Below are positions 45,140 to 57,506 of a DNA stretch of 64,000 nt, piece by piece. The notes under the pieces were generated by a model. That model made no database searches. It had not been told where the DNA came from and saw nothing but the letters and a program-made list of their open reading frames with translations. Where the stretch lies: assembly GCF_964204645.1 (NCBI RefSeq), contig NC_134034.1:8799414-8863413 (forward strand), given 5' to 3'. Position 1 is the first letter of the stretch, and each line of letters begins with the position of its first letter. The translations under genes were made by a program, and so were the position numbers. The stretch comes from Tubulanus polymorphus. Lineage: Eukaryota; Nemertea; Palaeonemertea; Tubulaniformes; Tubulanidae.

Positions 45140-47330
45140 AGAGTTGCATCCATAATACTATTACTTAACTGTTGATATCAATGATATTAATTCCAAAAGG
45201 TGCATTTAATATCATAATTATAATTCAATTGAAATGAATGAAGTTAATGATTCCAACTATAAGTTAATAATTTCAAATATCATAATAAATTCAAAATGTC
45301 AGAACTGCGATCATGACAGCAGGTCTATTAAATTCATAATTGACAATTGTAACCACTTAAGGGTTCTTGTCGTCAAGAACCCTAATGTCTCGAAGAACTC
45401 CAATCAGCATTCCATATTGCTGAAGAACCTTTACCCTTTCAGTGCTGGGTATTTTTCCCCTAAAGTGCTGAGCATAAATTGGGCTATTTTGGGTCTTTTT
45501 AAATATGCCCTAATAAAATACTTAAGAATAGCCTAATCCAAAAACTGTTGGTGTATCCTACTAGGGGACATGGGGCTCAGTAGCAATGGCGAAAAAAGCT
45601 GCGGTTGCTATGACAACGAGATGTCACATGACCTGACGGCCATCTTGAATTCAAAAATTGGACCATTTCTGTTAAGAAAACTAACCCTAGCTACTCAAAT
45701 CTTCAGAATATGAGTCTTTTGAGGATGGATGTTCACACTGCCACATAAATTCTATAGTTTCATCAATTTTCAAAAGATTTCAACATAATTTGAAGTTTTG
45801 ATGATGATTTTAGTAAAACTTGGCGCTTGTCCAGGAATTTCAAAAATCTAGATTTTCTCTCCCTGCATTGATAGTCCTAAGCATTGAGATAAAAATAGCT
45901 GCTTTTTATGATAAATGATGTACACATATCATGGAAAAATACTGAAACATCGTCCATGGCGCATGGGATTTTTGATTTATATATATATGAAAGGCTGAAT
46001 CCAAGAACATGTCTATCGCACTTTTGAGCCCAAACGTCTACTTTTTCTTAGTAGCCACTTGAGAACAATAAGCAATTAACTATATCGGCTACTTTTCCAG
46101 TAGTATACATTTCAAAACAGTCACTCTGAAATAGTATTCCTTTCAATTCGGTTGGTTTTCTATAGTGGCTGTCTCGAAGAGACAGCCACTATAGAAAACC
46201 AACCGAATCAAAACCAAGTCAACTATTGAAAGGTGACCATCTTGAAAAGGCATGGTTATTTCCTGTTCAAAATAGCAGCATCTGCTAAAGATTTGCAGTG
46301 ATACGTGATAGGTTCAAAGGTACTGTTAAACCCTATATGCTTTGTATACAGAAATCTGTATGCTTTGAATACAGTTCTGTGAATAGAAAATCAAAGTTTT
46401 TGAGATGCTAAGAATCCCCTAAATTATATTACGCTCAACAAAATTGAAAACTATTGATTCATGTAACATCATCATGGGTTAAATCCATTTATACTAAAAT
46501 ATAGTGCCAGTAATAGAATTTTTTGAATTTTAAGATTTTTGTTTTACATTTGCGATTATAAAACATTCTGGTGCGTTCAAAAATCTTTGATTTTGTAGAA
46601 AAGGAAGACAAAAAATAAATTTGTCTTTTAGGCTTAATTTGTTTTTAAAGGTATATGAGAGAGGAATATACAAATAAAATCATATTTTCAAAAAAATGAA
46701 TTACGAAAAAAAAATGTATCTAAAATAATTAGAATTAACCTCGAATTTATGGTTTATTTCGATACAAACGATTTTTAAGTAATCCATGTGATGTTCACTC
46801 TGTCACGCTGTTCTCTGCTTCTTCGTTAATGAATATTGAATCGTTTTATCGCTCGCTAGAAATGATACCATAATCAAAATCTTATTTCGTAGTTATACAG
46901 TTTGGTTGAAATGAAATTACCAACTTAACTTATTGAAGTCAGTAATTTCATTTGATAGAGAAAACTTCTTTTGGCTTAAGATGTGAAAGAAATGCAATAG
47001 GCTGTAATTCTAGTTTCACATACTTTCCTACTTTGTTAAGTAAATTGTTTATATAGGTTATCAAAACCCAGCAGCAGCTCTGGTCAGCAGGTCAATTACA
47101 CTGGCTAACGGACAGTGATTGATGAACGAATGAACAAACTGCACTGACCACCAAAAGACCACAAACCAAAAGTAATTACCACTTAATATTAAGATTACTT
47201 ATTATTAACTTAGCACCGCAATATCTCTACGAAACTTTATTTCAAGGTCACGATTGGTAGAACACTATATCCGTGTTGACGCGATGAGAAGAGAATCCCA
47301 CAATGATAATAAAAAGTCCGAAAATGAAAC
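45140..47330. other. No supported gene; two hairpins
   Basis: AT-rich. A perfect 10-bp-stem hairpin (AGGGTTCTTG, loop TCGT) lies at 45361-45384 and a 61-bp palindrome at 46147-46207. No coding features. Confidence 0.4.
46147..46207. repeat. Perfect 61-bp palindrome
   Basis: A 29-bp arm starting TTCGGTTGGTTTTCTATAGT is followed by a 3-base spacer (GAA) and its exact reverse complement. Confidence 0.9.
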
Positions 47331-47400
47331 TTCGAGATAGTAGTTTATTTCAACGTTTCGACTATATCCTAATAGTCATCTTTAGGAATAATGAGATACT
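47330..47400 (-). repeat. Penelope-like terminal relic
   Basis: Reversed it reads CCTAAAGATGACTATTAGGA, then TATAGTCGAAACGTTGAAAT, resembling the ends of Penelope-like elements. Confidence 0.3.
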
Positions 47401-47419
47401 ACAGAAATTATGAGATATA

Positions 47420-47545
47420 AGTAATAGGGGTAATAGGCTTTCAAGCCAAAGGTCGAACGGGCGGGTGAGTAAAAAATAAAAAACATGAAAATAATTACAA
47501 TTTCTACTTGAATTAGGAGTGAAATTCGCGAGTACCCCTATTACT
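47420..47545. mobile_element. MITE-like element beside the Polinton (AGTAATAGGG ends)
   Basis: The ends AGTAATAGGGGTA and TACCCCTATTACT are exact inverses. The left half has CAAAGGTCGA and GTGAGTAAAAAAT, shared with the palindrome at 39314-39466. It is 226 bp upstream of the polymerase start, so it could also be part of the Polinton terminal region. Confidence 0.45.
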
Positions 47546-47771
47546 CTTAAAATAATCATATACATGAATAACATTTAAATTGACAGATTATTCAATATAA
47601 AAGTGTAAGCTCTAATAGAATAGATATATAGATATATTTACAACATTATTTTATTATTTATATTTGTATGAGTTAGATTTTTAAACATTAAAAGTGTTAG
47701 TAAAGTGTGATTGAAATAATACATGATATAAATCATTGAACTAAAATAAATTAAACAATAAAAGACCATAC

Positions 47772-50700
47772 ATGGAAGATGTGAGAAATTATATTAATTC
47801 ATTAGATAATAAAAAAGATATAGAGATAACCGAAGCATTTAAAAGTGATATTGGTCCAGCAGCTAACGAGTTTAAATTTCATAAAGGAAAAACATTAGAA
47901 GAAAATAAAAAACATTTAGAAAATATGAAAGAAATAATAAAAATAATTACAGATGTTGAATATCCTAAAATAAGTATATCAGTTAAAGTAAAGTTTATAA
48001 AATCTGAAGATAAACCAATATATAATATAAATTCTCATTCACAACATATTATATCTAAACAACATATAGATGATAAATTAGATAAATGTTATGAAGTAAA
48101 AACTAAAATAGAAGAGAAATATTTTGAAGGATCTGGTTTAATATTTGATGAAATAATATTTATGACTTTACATGTTTATAACACAAAATATAATAAGTTA
48201 ACTAAATCAAAACCAATTGATGAAAATAATGTATCATATTATAAAGAACCAGATATTGAAGCATCGAGTTATATTAAACTACCATTTAAAACTAATGCTG
48301 TAATAAATGTACAAAATGAAGATGATAAATGTTTTCTATGGGCTATGATAAGTTGTTTACACCCAGTTGAAGATTATAAACAACATAGTTTTAGATTAAC
48401 TCATTATAAACAATTTGAAAATAATTATAAGATAGATAAGTATCCTGTTATAATTAAAAACATCCCAAAAATAGAAAGAGATAATAATATAAAGATAAAT
48501 GTATTTGATTTAATCAAATTACCAAATACAAAAGGTAACAATATAAAACATTATACATTAGAACCTTTATATCTATCAAAAGATTATGATTCAAACGATG
48601 TTATAGATATACTATATTATGAGAATCATTATATGTGGATTAAACAAATAGATTTATTCTTTAGAACAGAAAGTGATCATCATAATAAAATATATCTATG
48701 TAGAAAATGTTTACATAGATTCAGTAATGAAAGTACATTATTGAATCATAAACAATTATGTGAAAATCATGATTGTTGTAAATTAGTTTTACCAAATGAA
48801 AAAGATAAAATATTAGAATTCAAAAAATATGATTACAAAAATAAAGTACCATTTGTAATATATGGAGATTTTGAATCATTAAATAAAGAACTAACTGATC
48901 AAGATAGAAAAGAAATATATTATAAGAGAAAGAAATTAAATTCTAATGAAAATGATTTTTCAGATGAACCACCAAAAACAAATACTATTAAAAAGATTCA
49001 TCAATCAGCTGCAGCTTTCGGGTTATATATTAAATCTGATTATCCAGAACTAATTGAAAGTGAATATTATGATTATAGAAATGAAAATGTTATCAATCAT
49101 TTTTGTGACTTATTAATTGAATATGAAATAAGATTTAGTAAATTATTGAATACAAATATAGAAATTATAATGACAGAAGAAGATAAAGAAGAATTTGCGT
49201 TTGCAGATAAATGTTATTATTGTGAAAAGATATTATTATTAACCGATATATTCGAAAGGTTTAGAGATGTAAACCTAAAATATTTCAATATTGATCCTTG
49301 TCATTGTTATTCTAGTCCAGGTTTAACATGGGATTGTGGATTAAAATTTACAGATATAAAAATGGATTTGTTAACAAATATAGATCAATTACTATTATTT
49401 GAAAAATCTATAAGAGGAGGTGTTTCAGGTGTATTAGGTGATAGATATTTCAATGTAAATGATAACCCTGGATATAAGTTATTATATATAGATGCAAATA
49501 ATTTGTATGGTTGGGCAATGATGGAACCACAACCTCATGGAGTATTTAAAATAAGTGAAGTTTTACAGAATGAAAATAATGATAAATTTGATTGGAAGAA
49601 AAGAATTCTTGATATTGCAGATGATTCAGATACTGGTTACTTTTTTGTTGTAGATTTAGAATATCCTGAACATATTAAATTTAAATCTAGAAATCTAGCT
49701 TACTGTCCCGAACATAAAACTGTAACTCATGAAGAATTATCAAATTATCAAAAAAGAATTAAACCTGAAAATCATATTCATACAGAAAAGTTAATGGTAA
49801 CTCAAGAAGATAAATATAATTATGTAGTACATTATAGAATGTTAAAGTTTTATCTAAAACAAGGAATGATCCTAAAAAAAGTACATAGATATATTTCATT
49901 TAGTCAATCTAAGTGGTTAGAAAAATATATAGATATTAACACCAAACAGAGAACTGAAGCTAAAACTGATTTCGAAATAAGACTTGTGAAAATATTAGAA
50001 ATAGAAATGATATTGAGTTAGTAAGTAATGGTAAAAGAATTAGACATTTACAATCATATCCTAAGTTCATTGGTAACAGAATATTTGATGAAAATTTAGC
50101 TGCAGTTAAAATGAGAAGAACATCAATGAAATTTAATAAACCAATCTATGTTGGTGCTTCAGTTTTAGAAATATCAAAGCTATTGATGTATGAATTCTAT
50201 TATAATGTATTACGACCACTTTTTGGAGAAAAACATATAGAAATATTATATTGTGATACCGACAGTTACATATTAAAGATAAAAACTGATAACATAACTG
50301 ATGATTTAAAAACATTAAAACATCATTTTGATTTCAGTAATTATCCTAAAGATCATGAATTGTTTAGCAATGATAATAAAAAAGTTCCCGGTAAATTCAA
50401 AGATGAATTAGGTGGTGAAGAAATGATAGAGTTCATAGGTATTAGATCTAAAATGTATTCATATAAAACTAAAGAACATGAAGCTAAAAAGTTAAAAGGA
50501 ATAACCAAAAGTGTAGTAGAAAAGAATATTCATTTCAAAGATTACATCAATTGTATATTCAATGAAGAAGTTAGGAAACATAAGATGAGATGTTTAAGAT
50601 ATGAAGATCGTGAAATGTTTATTGAAGAAATTGAAAAGATAAGTCTATACCCATTTGATGATAAAAGATATATTTTAGATGATGGAATTCATACAGTTGC

Positions 50701-50788
50701 TTATGGTTGTAATTGAGATGAATACTTAAAATTTAAAAGAGAAGAAACAAAAGAGAACGAGATAATGAAAAGAATTCTAACGTGTTAA
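47772..50788 (+). pseudogene. polB: Polinton protein-primed DNA polymerase B, broken
   Basis: Codons 1-750 are open (47772-50021). A module with DDKCFLWAMISCLHPV and a later HYMWI box comes first (about residues 180-300; recurrent in Polinton polymerases), then a C2H2-like finger (YLCRKCLHRFSNESTLLNHK), the exonuclease motif YGDFESL and the first polymerase motif YIDANNLYGW. Near 49970-49990 the sequence jumps from DFE straight to ENIRNRND in another frame, so the segment that should hold the NSxYG motif is missing. The rest (about 49988-50716) has the catalytic YCDTDSY. An in-frame TGA at 50714 precedes 24 more codons to 50788. It would have copied the element's linear DNA; deletion and frameshift make it inactive. 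Confidence 0.85.
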
Positions 50789-50817
50789 TCAAATTTTAAT
50801 AAAAATATGTATTATAA

Positions 50818-51167
50818 ATGGAGAGTAAACACACAGTGAGAACAACAAATCATTTCTAGATAGAATAAAAGATACTTCAAATGTCAAATCAGTAGATTAT
50901 AAATTTAAGAAGTTAAAAGAATTAATAATCCATAAGAAATATCTAATTACAAATATTGATACAGTTACTAACAAATATGGAGATAAATTAGTTATACACT
51001 TAGAATATAAAGGATTAAAAGGAAATACATATAAATTCAGAACATATTTACCAGATAGATTTCATAGATTATCAAGTGATGATTTAGAAGAATTATGTTC
51101 TGGAGATTTCTATTTCGTATACAAAGGTAAGAATGAGAAAGGACATCATGAAATAGATTTCGAATAA
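50818..51167 (+). pseudogene. Small conserved Polinton protein (LPDRF motif), frameshifted
   Basis: The ATG at 50818 opens a frame that stops after 13 codons. The conserved body continues in another frame from about 50857 to 51167: YLITNIDTVTNKYGDKLVIH, YKFRTYLPDRFHR, then an acidic tail. Compared with the fragment at 38930-39310, the start region lacks seven bases. Similar short proteins with a final LPxRF occur next to polymerase in related elements; a nucleic-acid-binding role is conceivable but not shown. Confidence 0.6.
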
Positions 51168-51184
51168 GAAAATATGTAAAATAA

Positions 51185-51945
51185 ATGGTAGAATTAAAAG
51201 AATACAGAATATTTGTTGATTCAAGAAGGCTTACAAATTATAAATCACATAATTTACTAGTACAATTAGATAGAGAATTCAAGAATTGTGTAGATTTAAA
51301 ATTAGTAATATAAGTTTATGTAATTCTTTTTATAATATAACGAATAAAACTATTGAACATAGAGCCTTTTTAATTTTTGATAAAGGTAAAAATGAATGGT
51401 CCTATATATATTTAAAACCGGGGTTATATTATTTAGATACATTAGCACAAGAAATTAATAGAAAAGCCTGGCACAAATAAGGTAGTAGTTCTGGGTTTAG
51501 TATTAGATTTTTTAAAAGTGATAGTTCTGATAGAATAAAGATAAGGTTGTCTAATAGTGAAAAACATAAATTTATGGTAAAAAAACCTATAGCTAAACTG
51601 TTAGGAATTCTTCCAGATAGATCTTTTAAAGATATTGATGATGTTACACCAAACTTAATACCTTACACACACTTTTATATTTATTACAATTTAATCGATC
51701 CTACAAAAACATTCGAAGCAACTAAAGATATAACTTGTAATTCTGGTTTACTAAACATTTTACCATTGAAGAATGTTAAAGAATTTGGAACGCAAATAAA
51801 TTATAATTTAACAGAATGTGATTTCAAACCATGCATACCTCGTTTTAATAATTTTAGATTAGAAATTAGAAATCACAATGGATATTTAATAGATTTGAAT
51901 AACTTTCCTGTAATTTATGAATTAGTTATAAGATGTAGAGAGTAA
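51185..51945 (+). pseudogene. Polinton minor capsid (penton, single jelly-roll) protein, broken
   Basis: Start at 51185 (AAATAAATGG context). The frame shifts at about 51290-51305 and meets an in-frame TAA at 51478, then runs on to 51945. Total about 250 codons, the usual size of the Polinton penton protein. Recognisable parts: an EYRIFVDSRR start, a beta-strand-rich middle, and a C-terminal CIPRFNNFRLEIRNHNGYLI segment. Its place directly after the polymerase region and before small membrane proteins fits. It would form the capsid vertices. Confidence 0.65.
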
Positions 51946-51962
51946 TTTTTTTCACTATATAA

Positions 51963-52307
51963 ATGAATATAACTGTTGGACCGAGTATATGTTTTGGTTT
52001 TGATTTTAAACATGGTAAAGAAATGAGAATTAAACTAAATGATGTAATTACTGATATAAAAAGTAAATCATTTAACAATGCATCAATGATTAATAAAGAA
52101 AATTATAATATAGAAAAAGTAATTGATTTAATTAAATCACCTTTAGAATATTATGAATTAAATGAAGATGGAATTATTGATGATATTAAAAACATATTAA
52201 CCAAAATATATGATAATCATAAAAGTAGTAATGAAATAAATGTTGAATTAATCATAAATAAGTTAACTAAATATTTTGATGATAGTAATGTTTTGATAAA
52301 TAAATGA
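51963..52307 (+). CDS. Polinton small protein, unknown
   Basis: 114 codons, intact, starting in a TATATAAATG context. Rich in Asn, Lys and Ile with no transmembrane segment and no motif I know. Its stop overlaps the next start by four bases (ATGA). Confidence 0.6.
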   Translation: MNITVGPSICFGFDFKHGKEMRIKLNDVITDIKSKSFNNASMINKENYNIEKVIDLIKSPLEYYELNEDGIIDDIKNILTKIYDNHKSSNEINVELIINKLTKYFDDSNVLINK

Positions 52308-52525
52308 GTGATAATAAGTGGATAATAACTGGATTATATAATGGAGCATTACTATCAGTTGGAACTGTTGGTTATTCAATGGTATTAAAAAAAGTATTCA
52401 AAATGGGAAGTGTTAATGTTGATAGATTTGATATAAATGATATTTTAAAATTAACGTTAGCAGTTACTTTATCTAATTTAACTATTGATTATTTGGAAAA
52501 ACAAAAACATATTCCTCCCATATAA
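52304..52525 (+). CDS. Polinton small membrane protein
   Basis: 73 codons, intact. Two hydrophobic stretches (LYNGALLSVGTVGYSMVL and ILKLTLAVTLSNLTIDYL). A short protein of this look accompanies the capsid genes in relatives; probably virion membrane or assembly. The start overlaps the previous stop. Confidence 0.6.
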   Translation: MSDNKWIITGLYNGALLSVGTVGYSMVLKKVFKMGSVNVDRFDINDILKLTLAVTLSNLTIDYLEKQKHIPPI

Positions 52526-52549
52526 ATGCATATTTATTTTACTAAATAA

Positions 52550-52981
52550 ATGGCTTCTGCAGTTATAACTATTATAGGATCGGCAATTGTTAACGCTTTA
52601 GCATTTACTGGTGGTGGTTATTTATTTAAGCATATTGATAAAAATGGATCATTAACAGAACAAAAAAGACATAACTTAGCATTTAGCATTAGAAAAATAC
52701 AATAAAGCAGCGGAAGAATATAGAGAAAAAAGAGGCAAAACTATATGGATTACATCAATAAAGAATTATATGATCAGAAGATTTCACATAGAGATTTTCA
52801 ATCAGTTGATGATGCAATGAGTTTATATAACGCAGTAAGCAATAAAGAAAAATTACATCTACATAAACCTACAATATCAGATTATTATACCCCAAGTAAT
52901 GAACAGAAGAAATATGAAATAATATGGATTTTAGGTGGAACAGTTATTGTTATATTTGTGGCGTATAAGTTTACTAATTAG
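52550..52981 (+). pseudogene. Conserved Polinton membrane protein, two frameshifts
   Basis: The N terminus (MASAVITIIGSAIVNALAFT) and the C-terminal part (FQSVDDAMSLYNAV, TISDYYTPSNEQKKYE, then a hydrophobic tail) are in the same frame, but the middle (EKYNKAAEEYREKR) is not. A 7-bp tandem duplication (TTAGCAT twice, about 52676-52690) explains the first shift; a second near 52735 restores the frame. Known as a recurrent Polinton protein with N- and C-terminal membrane segments around a coiled-coil; function unknown. Confidence 0.65.
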
Positions 52982-53002
52982 TAATTTTTTTTTGCTAAAT
53001 AA

Positions 53003-53437
53003 ATGGAAGATAAAGTTGATAATATTGATATTATTCCTCATGATATAAATAAAACTAAATTAAAAATATATTTAGAAAAACAAATATTAGAATTTGAAAG
53101 TGACTTAAAAGTTAAAAAGAAAAAATATTTAAAAAGTAAAATTATATATTATTTGATTATAAGTGGTTCGGTTACAATGAGTTCTGTAATAACATTTCTA
53201 GCAATATTCAGTCCATTAACACCTTTAGCTATATCAATTGGTGTATTAGGATTATCATCAAGTGTTTTAACCGGTATAAGTTCAAAATAAAATATAAAAA
53301 GTAATAAAGAAAAAATTAAAACTAATATAAAAGAAATTAATAAATTAAAGAATACATTAGATTATATAATAAGTTTAAATGGTCATATAACAGTTGAAGA
53401 AAAAGATAAATTATCAAAAGAATTAGTTAATTATTAA
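53003..53437 (+). pseudogene. Conserved Polinton membrane protein, one internal stop
   Basis: 145 codons with an in-frame TAA at 53288-53290. A basic, coiled N-terminal half, then a long hydrophobic segment (MSSVITFLAIFSPLTPLAIS) and, after the stop, a Lys-rich helix ending in VEEKDKLSKELVNY. The layout fits a recurrent membrane protein of these elements. Start in a TAAATAAATGG context. Confidence 0.6.
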
Positions 53438-53453
53438 TTTTTTAGTTATATAA

Positions 53454-54778
53454 ATGGCAGACAGTTTTCCAAAAGCTTTCCAATATAATAAATCAATTAA
53501 ATATAATATTCCAGCAATAGATTTTAATAAAGATATTACATACAGAAATGAAGTTTTAGATTCATTAATTGATTGATATATTTATGCTACTGAAAGTAAT
53601 AATTTTCATGTAAAGATGGAAAATATATTTCATGTGTATACAATTAATTTCAAAAATTTAAATGAGGCAAAACAATGGTTATTAAAATCTAATATGAAGT
53701 ATTGGCAGAACCAATTAAATTTTGCTGTTTATTGCGCAACAACAGGATGTGGTATTAGTTGGAATGGTCATTTAAACAAACCAAGTTTACCATTGATGTT
53801 ATCACTTTTTAGATTTCATACTTATTTTCAAATAAAATTAATATTAGATGAATTAGAATGTCCTTTACCAGGTTCAAAATATTTTAAAGAATTGAATAAT
53901 AATATTAATTTTTCTAAGTTTTATAAAATATGTAATGAATTTAATATTAATTCAAATAAAGATTTTAGAGCAGAAATTGGAACAATGGGTGGATTAGGAA
54001 TATTATATACTAAAGTATTTGGAAAAATAATGACAAATTCAGATATAAGAACACTAAATTGGAATGAATTACCAAAATATTATAATAATATACAACAACA
54101 AAACAATAATGGTTGGGTTAATTTCATTTTAGAAAATAATGAAGGTTTTACAAAAGCTGGAATACAAAGAATAAATCAATCTATTAGAACTTATTTGATA
54201 TGTATTTTAGGCGCGCAAGTTGAAACAAGATCCCCAATAGTTGGAAATGATAACACTTCATTCGATGCGCAGAAACAATTCAAAGTATTATTTGAAGATT
54301 CAATTCACAATGATAAAAATAGATCGATTCCAGAAAACATTGTAAGATATCAAAATTATTTAGATAAATCACATATTAGATTAAATTATTGTATAGGCCC
54401 TAATCTATTTATTATTTCTAATGATTTAGTATTAAAGATGGGAAATATAATTGGTTACAATAATCTAATTAAAACTGCAACAATAAATAATTCATTTGGA
54501 TTGAATGATATAAATAAAAAGATAATTACTGCTCCAAAATTAATGGAAGGCGAAAAAAATAAAAACATATTCAATCAACAGAAACTAAAACTGAGAATAT
54601 TAAATTAGATAATGATTCTAAAATAAAAGATTACAATACATCAGAAAATATAAAAACTGATATTATTCAACATGATATAATTAAACTAAATGATGATAAT
54701 AAATCCCATGAAAATGCTAAATTAGCTTTAACTTGTATAGGAATTGTAATCGGAGGAATATTATATTTTAAATTTTAA
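53454..54778 (+). pseudogene. Large conserved Polinton structural protein, stop and frameshift
   Basis: Start at 53454 (TATATAAATGG). An in-frame TGA lies at about 53574, then the frame is open through 54608. Near 54570 the frame shifts, and the new frame reaches 54778 with a C-terminal hydrophobic anchor (ALTCIGIVIGGILYF). The body has EAKQWLLKSNMKYWQNQLNF, AVYCATTGCGISWNGHL and FTKAGIQRINQSIRTYLICI, which I recognise as a protein present in most Polintons, of unknown biochemical role and probably virion-associated. About 440 codons in all, near the normal length. Confidence 0.65.
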
Positions 54779-54794
54779 TTTTTTTATTATATAA

Positions 54795-56206
54795 ATGGAT
54801 GTAGAAGATATTCCATTGGAGGATCCTTTAGATAAACCTGGTATAACTGATGAACAACAACCTGATTTTAGTGAAATAAGTTTTAATGATGGTAATGAGC
54901 CAGGACGTAAATCTAATTTAAATACACCTGCATATATTGATAAAACACGTTCAAAGATAAGTATTGAAAATGAAGTACCAGAATTAACAGAAAAAGAATA
55001 CAAATATAATGAAATTATTCGTGATTTTAAACCAATGTTAAAAAGATCTGGTTTCAATATAACAAATAAAGGTATGAATTATTTAGTAAAAGATTTGAAA
55101 TATTTTAATGGTGATTATTATTGGAAATTGAAAGGCAACTATTATTTTAAGATTTCAAATCTTAAAAGTACCGATAAAATAATGAAACAATCAACTTTTA
55201 ATTTATTAAAACAATCTAGAATTAAAAAAATCGTTAATGATGTTATAACTGATGATAATATAATCAAGAGATGATAATATAAGAGAATTTAAACAAAGAA
55301 ATGATTTTGAAGATAATTAATGAAAATTTAGAACCAGAAACAATTACTAAAGAAGTTATTAATTCCAAAACTAGTGAACCTAAATCAAGAAGAGTTCAAA
55401 CTGAAAAACTTTTACCAAATGGATTACTTGATGCAACAGATCAAGAATTAGAAGATTTAAATAATATATTTTCTGTTGATGTAATTAGAGAAATTGAAAG
55501 AATAAGACATGCATCTGATAAAATTGCGCATGATAAAAGTATAAGAGATATTGAAATTAGAAATTTAGAAATAGAATTAACTGATAAAAATAAAGAAATA
55601 GAACAATTAAAGTCTGATCTTGATCGTCAAGTAATTGATGAAATGGAATATAGGAAAAAAGAATTCCGTTTGGAAAAAGAAATTGATGATTTAAAAGATA
55701 TTTTAGAAGTACTGAAAGGTGAAAGAGATATATTATTAAAAGAATGTGGTAATAATTTTAAAAAATTAAAAGATGTTTTTAAAGATTTGTTGATAGAACC
55801 AGATTCTAAAATATCGTTGAAAGATAGAATAAGATTATTATTTAAATTAGAAGGAATAACAATTCTTTCAATTCTAACAGCTGTAACCATGTTATTTACA
55901 ACAATTGGTTTAGCAATATCAAATGCTTTGAAATCTACTCCTACTCCCAATAAACCGGATAAACCCCCAGATAATTCTATACAAGATAAAGTTAAGGATG
56001 GTTTAAAGAAATTAGCAAAATATTTATGGGAACTATCTAAAAAATCTGCTGCAGCATTACCAGGAATTATTGCATCAATTGTTGGTTTTATATTGAAATT
56101 TACAGGAAACATTATTAACTTTGCTGCTGAACATATTATTTTATTTTTAATTACAGTTGTAAGTGCTATTATTATTGGATTAGTAAACATGATAAAAAAT
56201 ACATAA
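54795..56206 (+). pseudogene. Conserved Polinton coiled-coil/membrane protein, frameshifted
   Basis: Two frames, 54795-55274 and 55301-56206, appear to be one gene (about 470 codons) broken near 55275. The N-terminal part is acidic and contains a compact region with KGMNYLVKDLKYFNGDYYW. The C-terminal part has a long coiled coil (IRDIEIRNLEIELTDKNKEI), a membrane segment (ILTAVTMLFTTIGLAISNAL) and the telltale KKSAAALPGIIASIVGFILK with a second hydrophobic tail. Such proteins are standard in Polintons; a role in virion membrane or core is inferred. Confidence 0.6.
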
Positions 56207-56226
56207 TTAATTTTTTTGTTAAATAA

Positions 56227-57474
56227 ATGAGTGGGAGTTATATCAATCCTTCTAAGAATCATAGAATATCTAATGCTATTAAAGCAGAAAGATCACATCA
56301 TATAATTACTCATAACCCTTCTAATATTAATCCTGATGAAACTTTATATGTTAGAATTCCTCAATTAACACAAAATACTTTTTATGTTCCAAATAGTATT
56401 TATTTATCAGCCGATATAAAAGTAACCGGTAATAATAATAATTATGTTGTTGATAATGTTGGAAGATATTTGATTAAAAAATTAACTATAAAGATTGGTC
56501 CAGAAACAGTTTTCTCATTAGATGATTATAATTTATTTATGCATTATAAAGATTTATGGTTAACTAAAGAAAATAGAAATAATATGATATTACAAGGAAT
56601 CCAATCAGAAAACCAAAATAAATTAAGATCTGAAGCCAATAATGCAGTAGTAACTAATGCTGTAGATAATTTGATAAAAAAGATTTATGGAAACAAATAT
56701 AAAATTCCATTAGACTTTGAATTGATAAATAATAATGCACCTTTATATAAATACGCAATTCAAGAAGACGTTATATTCGAAATAACATTTGCTCCTGGTA
56801 ATGAAATTGTATTATCTAGCGTTGTTAAAGATATGAGTTATGAATTATCGAATATATGTTTAGAATATGATACAGTAACTGATGAAAATATTTCAAGTAT
56901 AATTCAAACTAAATACAATCAAGGATTTTCATAATTATATGATTATATTGATAAATTCAAAACTGTAACTATTAATGCAAATGATGAAATAATCAATGAG
57001 AATATTAACTTCCCAAGAAGATCTATTAAAGGTATATTAATATTTTTTACCATTGCAACATATACTAATGGCGCAATAAATGTTGATAATTATTATAATC
57101 CTGAAATAACAAAAGTAGAAATAACTATCGAAGGAATAGCAAATAAAATATTTTGTCAAGGAATGAGAATGATTGATCAATGGCCAGAAATTAGAAAACA
57201 TTTTATGAATGAAAAAGTAAAATCATCTGAAAATTGTAATATTAATCAAATTGATTATTATACCGGTAATAAATATGCATTATGGTTAGATTTTAGAACA
57301 ACAGAGGATAATTCATTACATGGTTCTGGAAAAAAATTACAAAACACTAAAGATGGAATACAATTATTCATGACAAAGAAAAAAGGAAGCCTAAATTTTA
57401 AAATGCACATTTATATTATATCTGACGCGCAATTAAATATTGTAAATTCTCAATTAAATAGTGTTATGTATTAA
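56227..57474 (+). pseudogene. Polinton major capsid protein (double jelly roll), nonsense mutation
   Basis: 415 codons with one in-frame TAA at 56932-56934; both halves are in the same frame, so a single substitution could explain it. The N-terminal half has LYVRIPQLTQNTFYVPNSIY, LIKKLTIKIGPETVFSLDDY and KDLWLTKENRNNMILQGIQ, the signature of the Polinton/adintovirus hexon-like capsid protein; the C-terminal half includes YALWLDFRTTEDNSLHGSG. It would form the icosahedral capsid shell. Start in a TAAATAAATGAG context. Confidence 0.85.
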
Positions 57475-57506
57475 AATTTTAACTTTAATAAAAATTTATA
57501 TAATAA

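Noticed and set aside
55627-56262. 211-codon frame (-)
   Set aside because: Antisense shadow of the coiled-coil/membrane protein gene; the + strand carries the family motifs.
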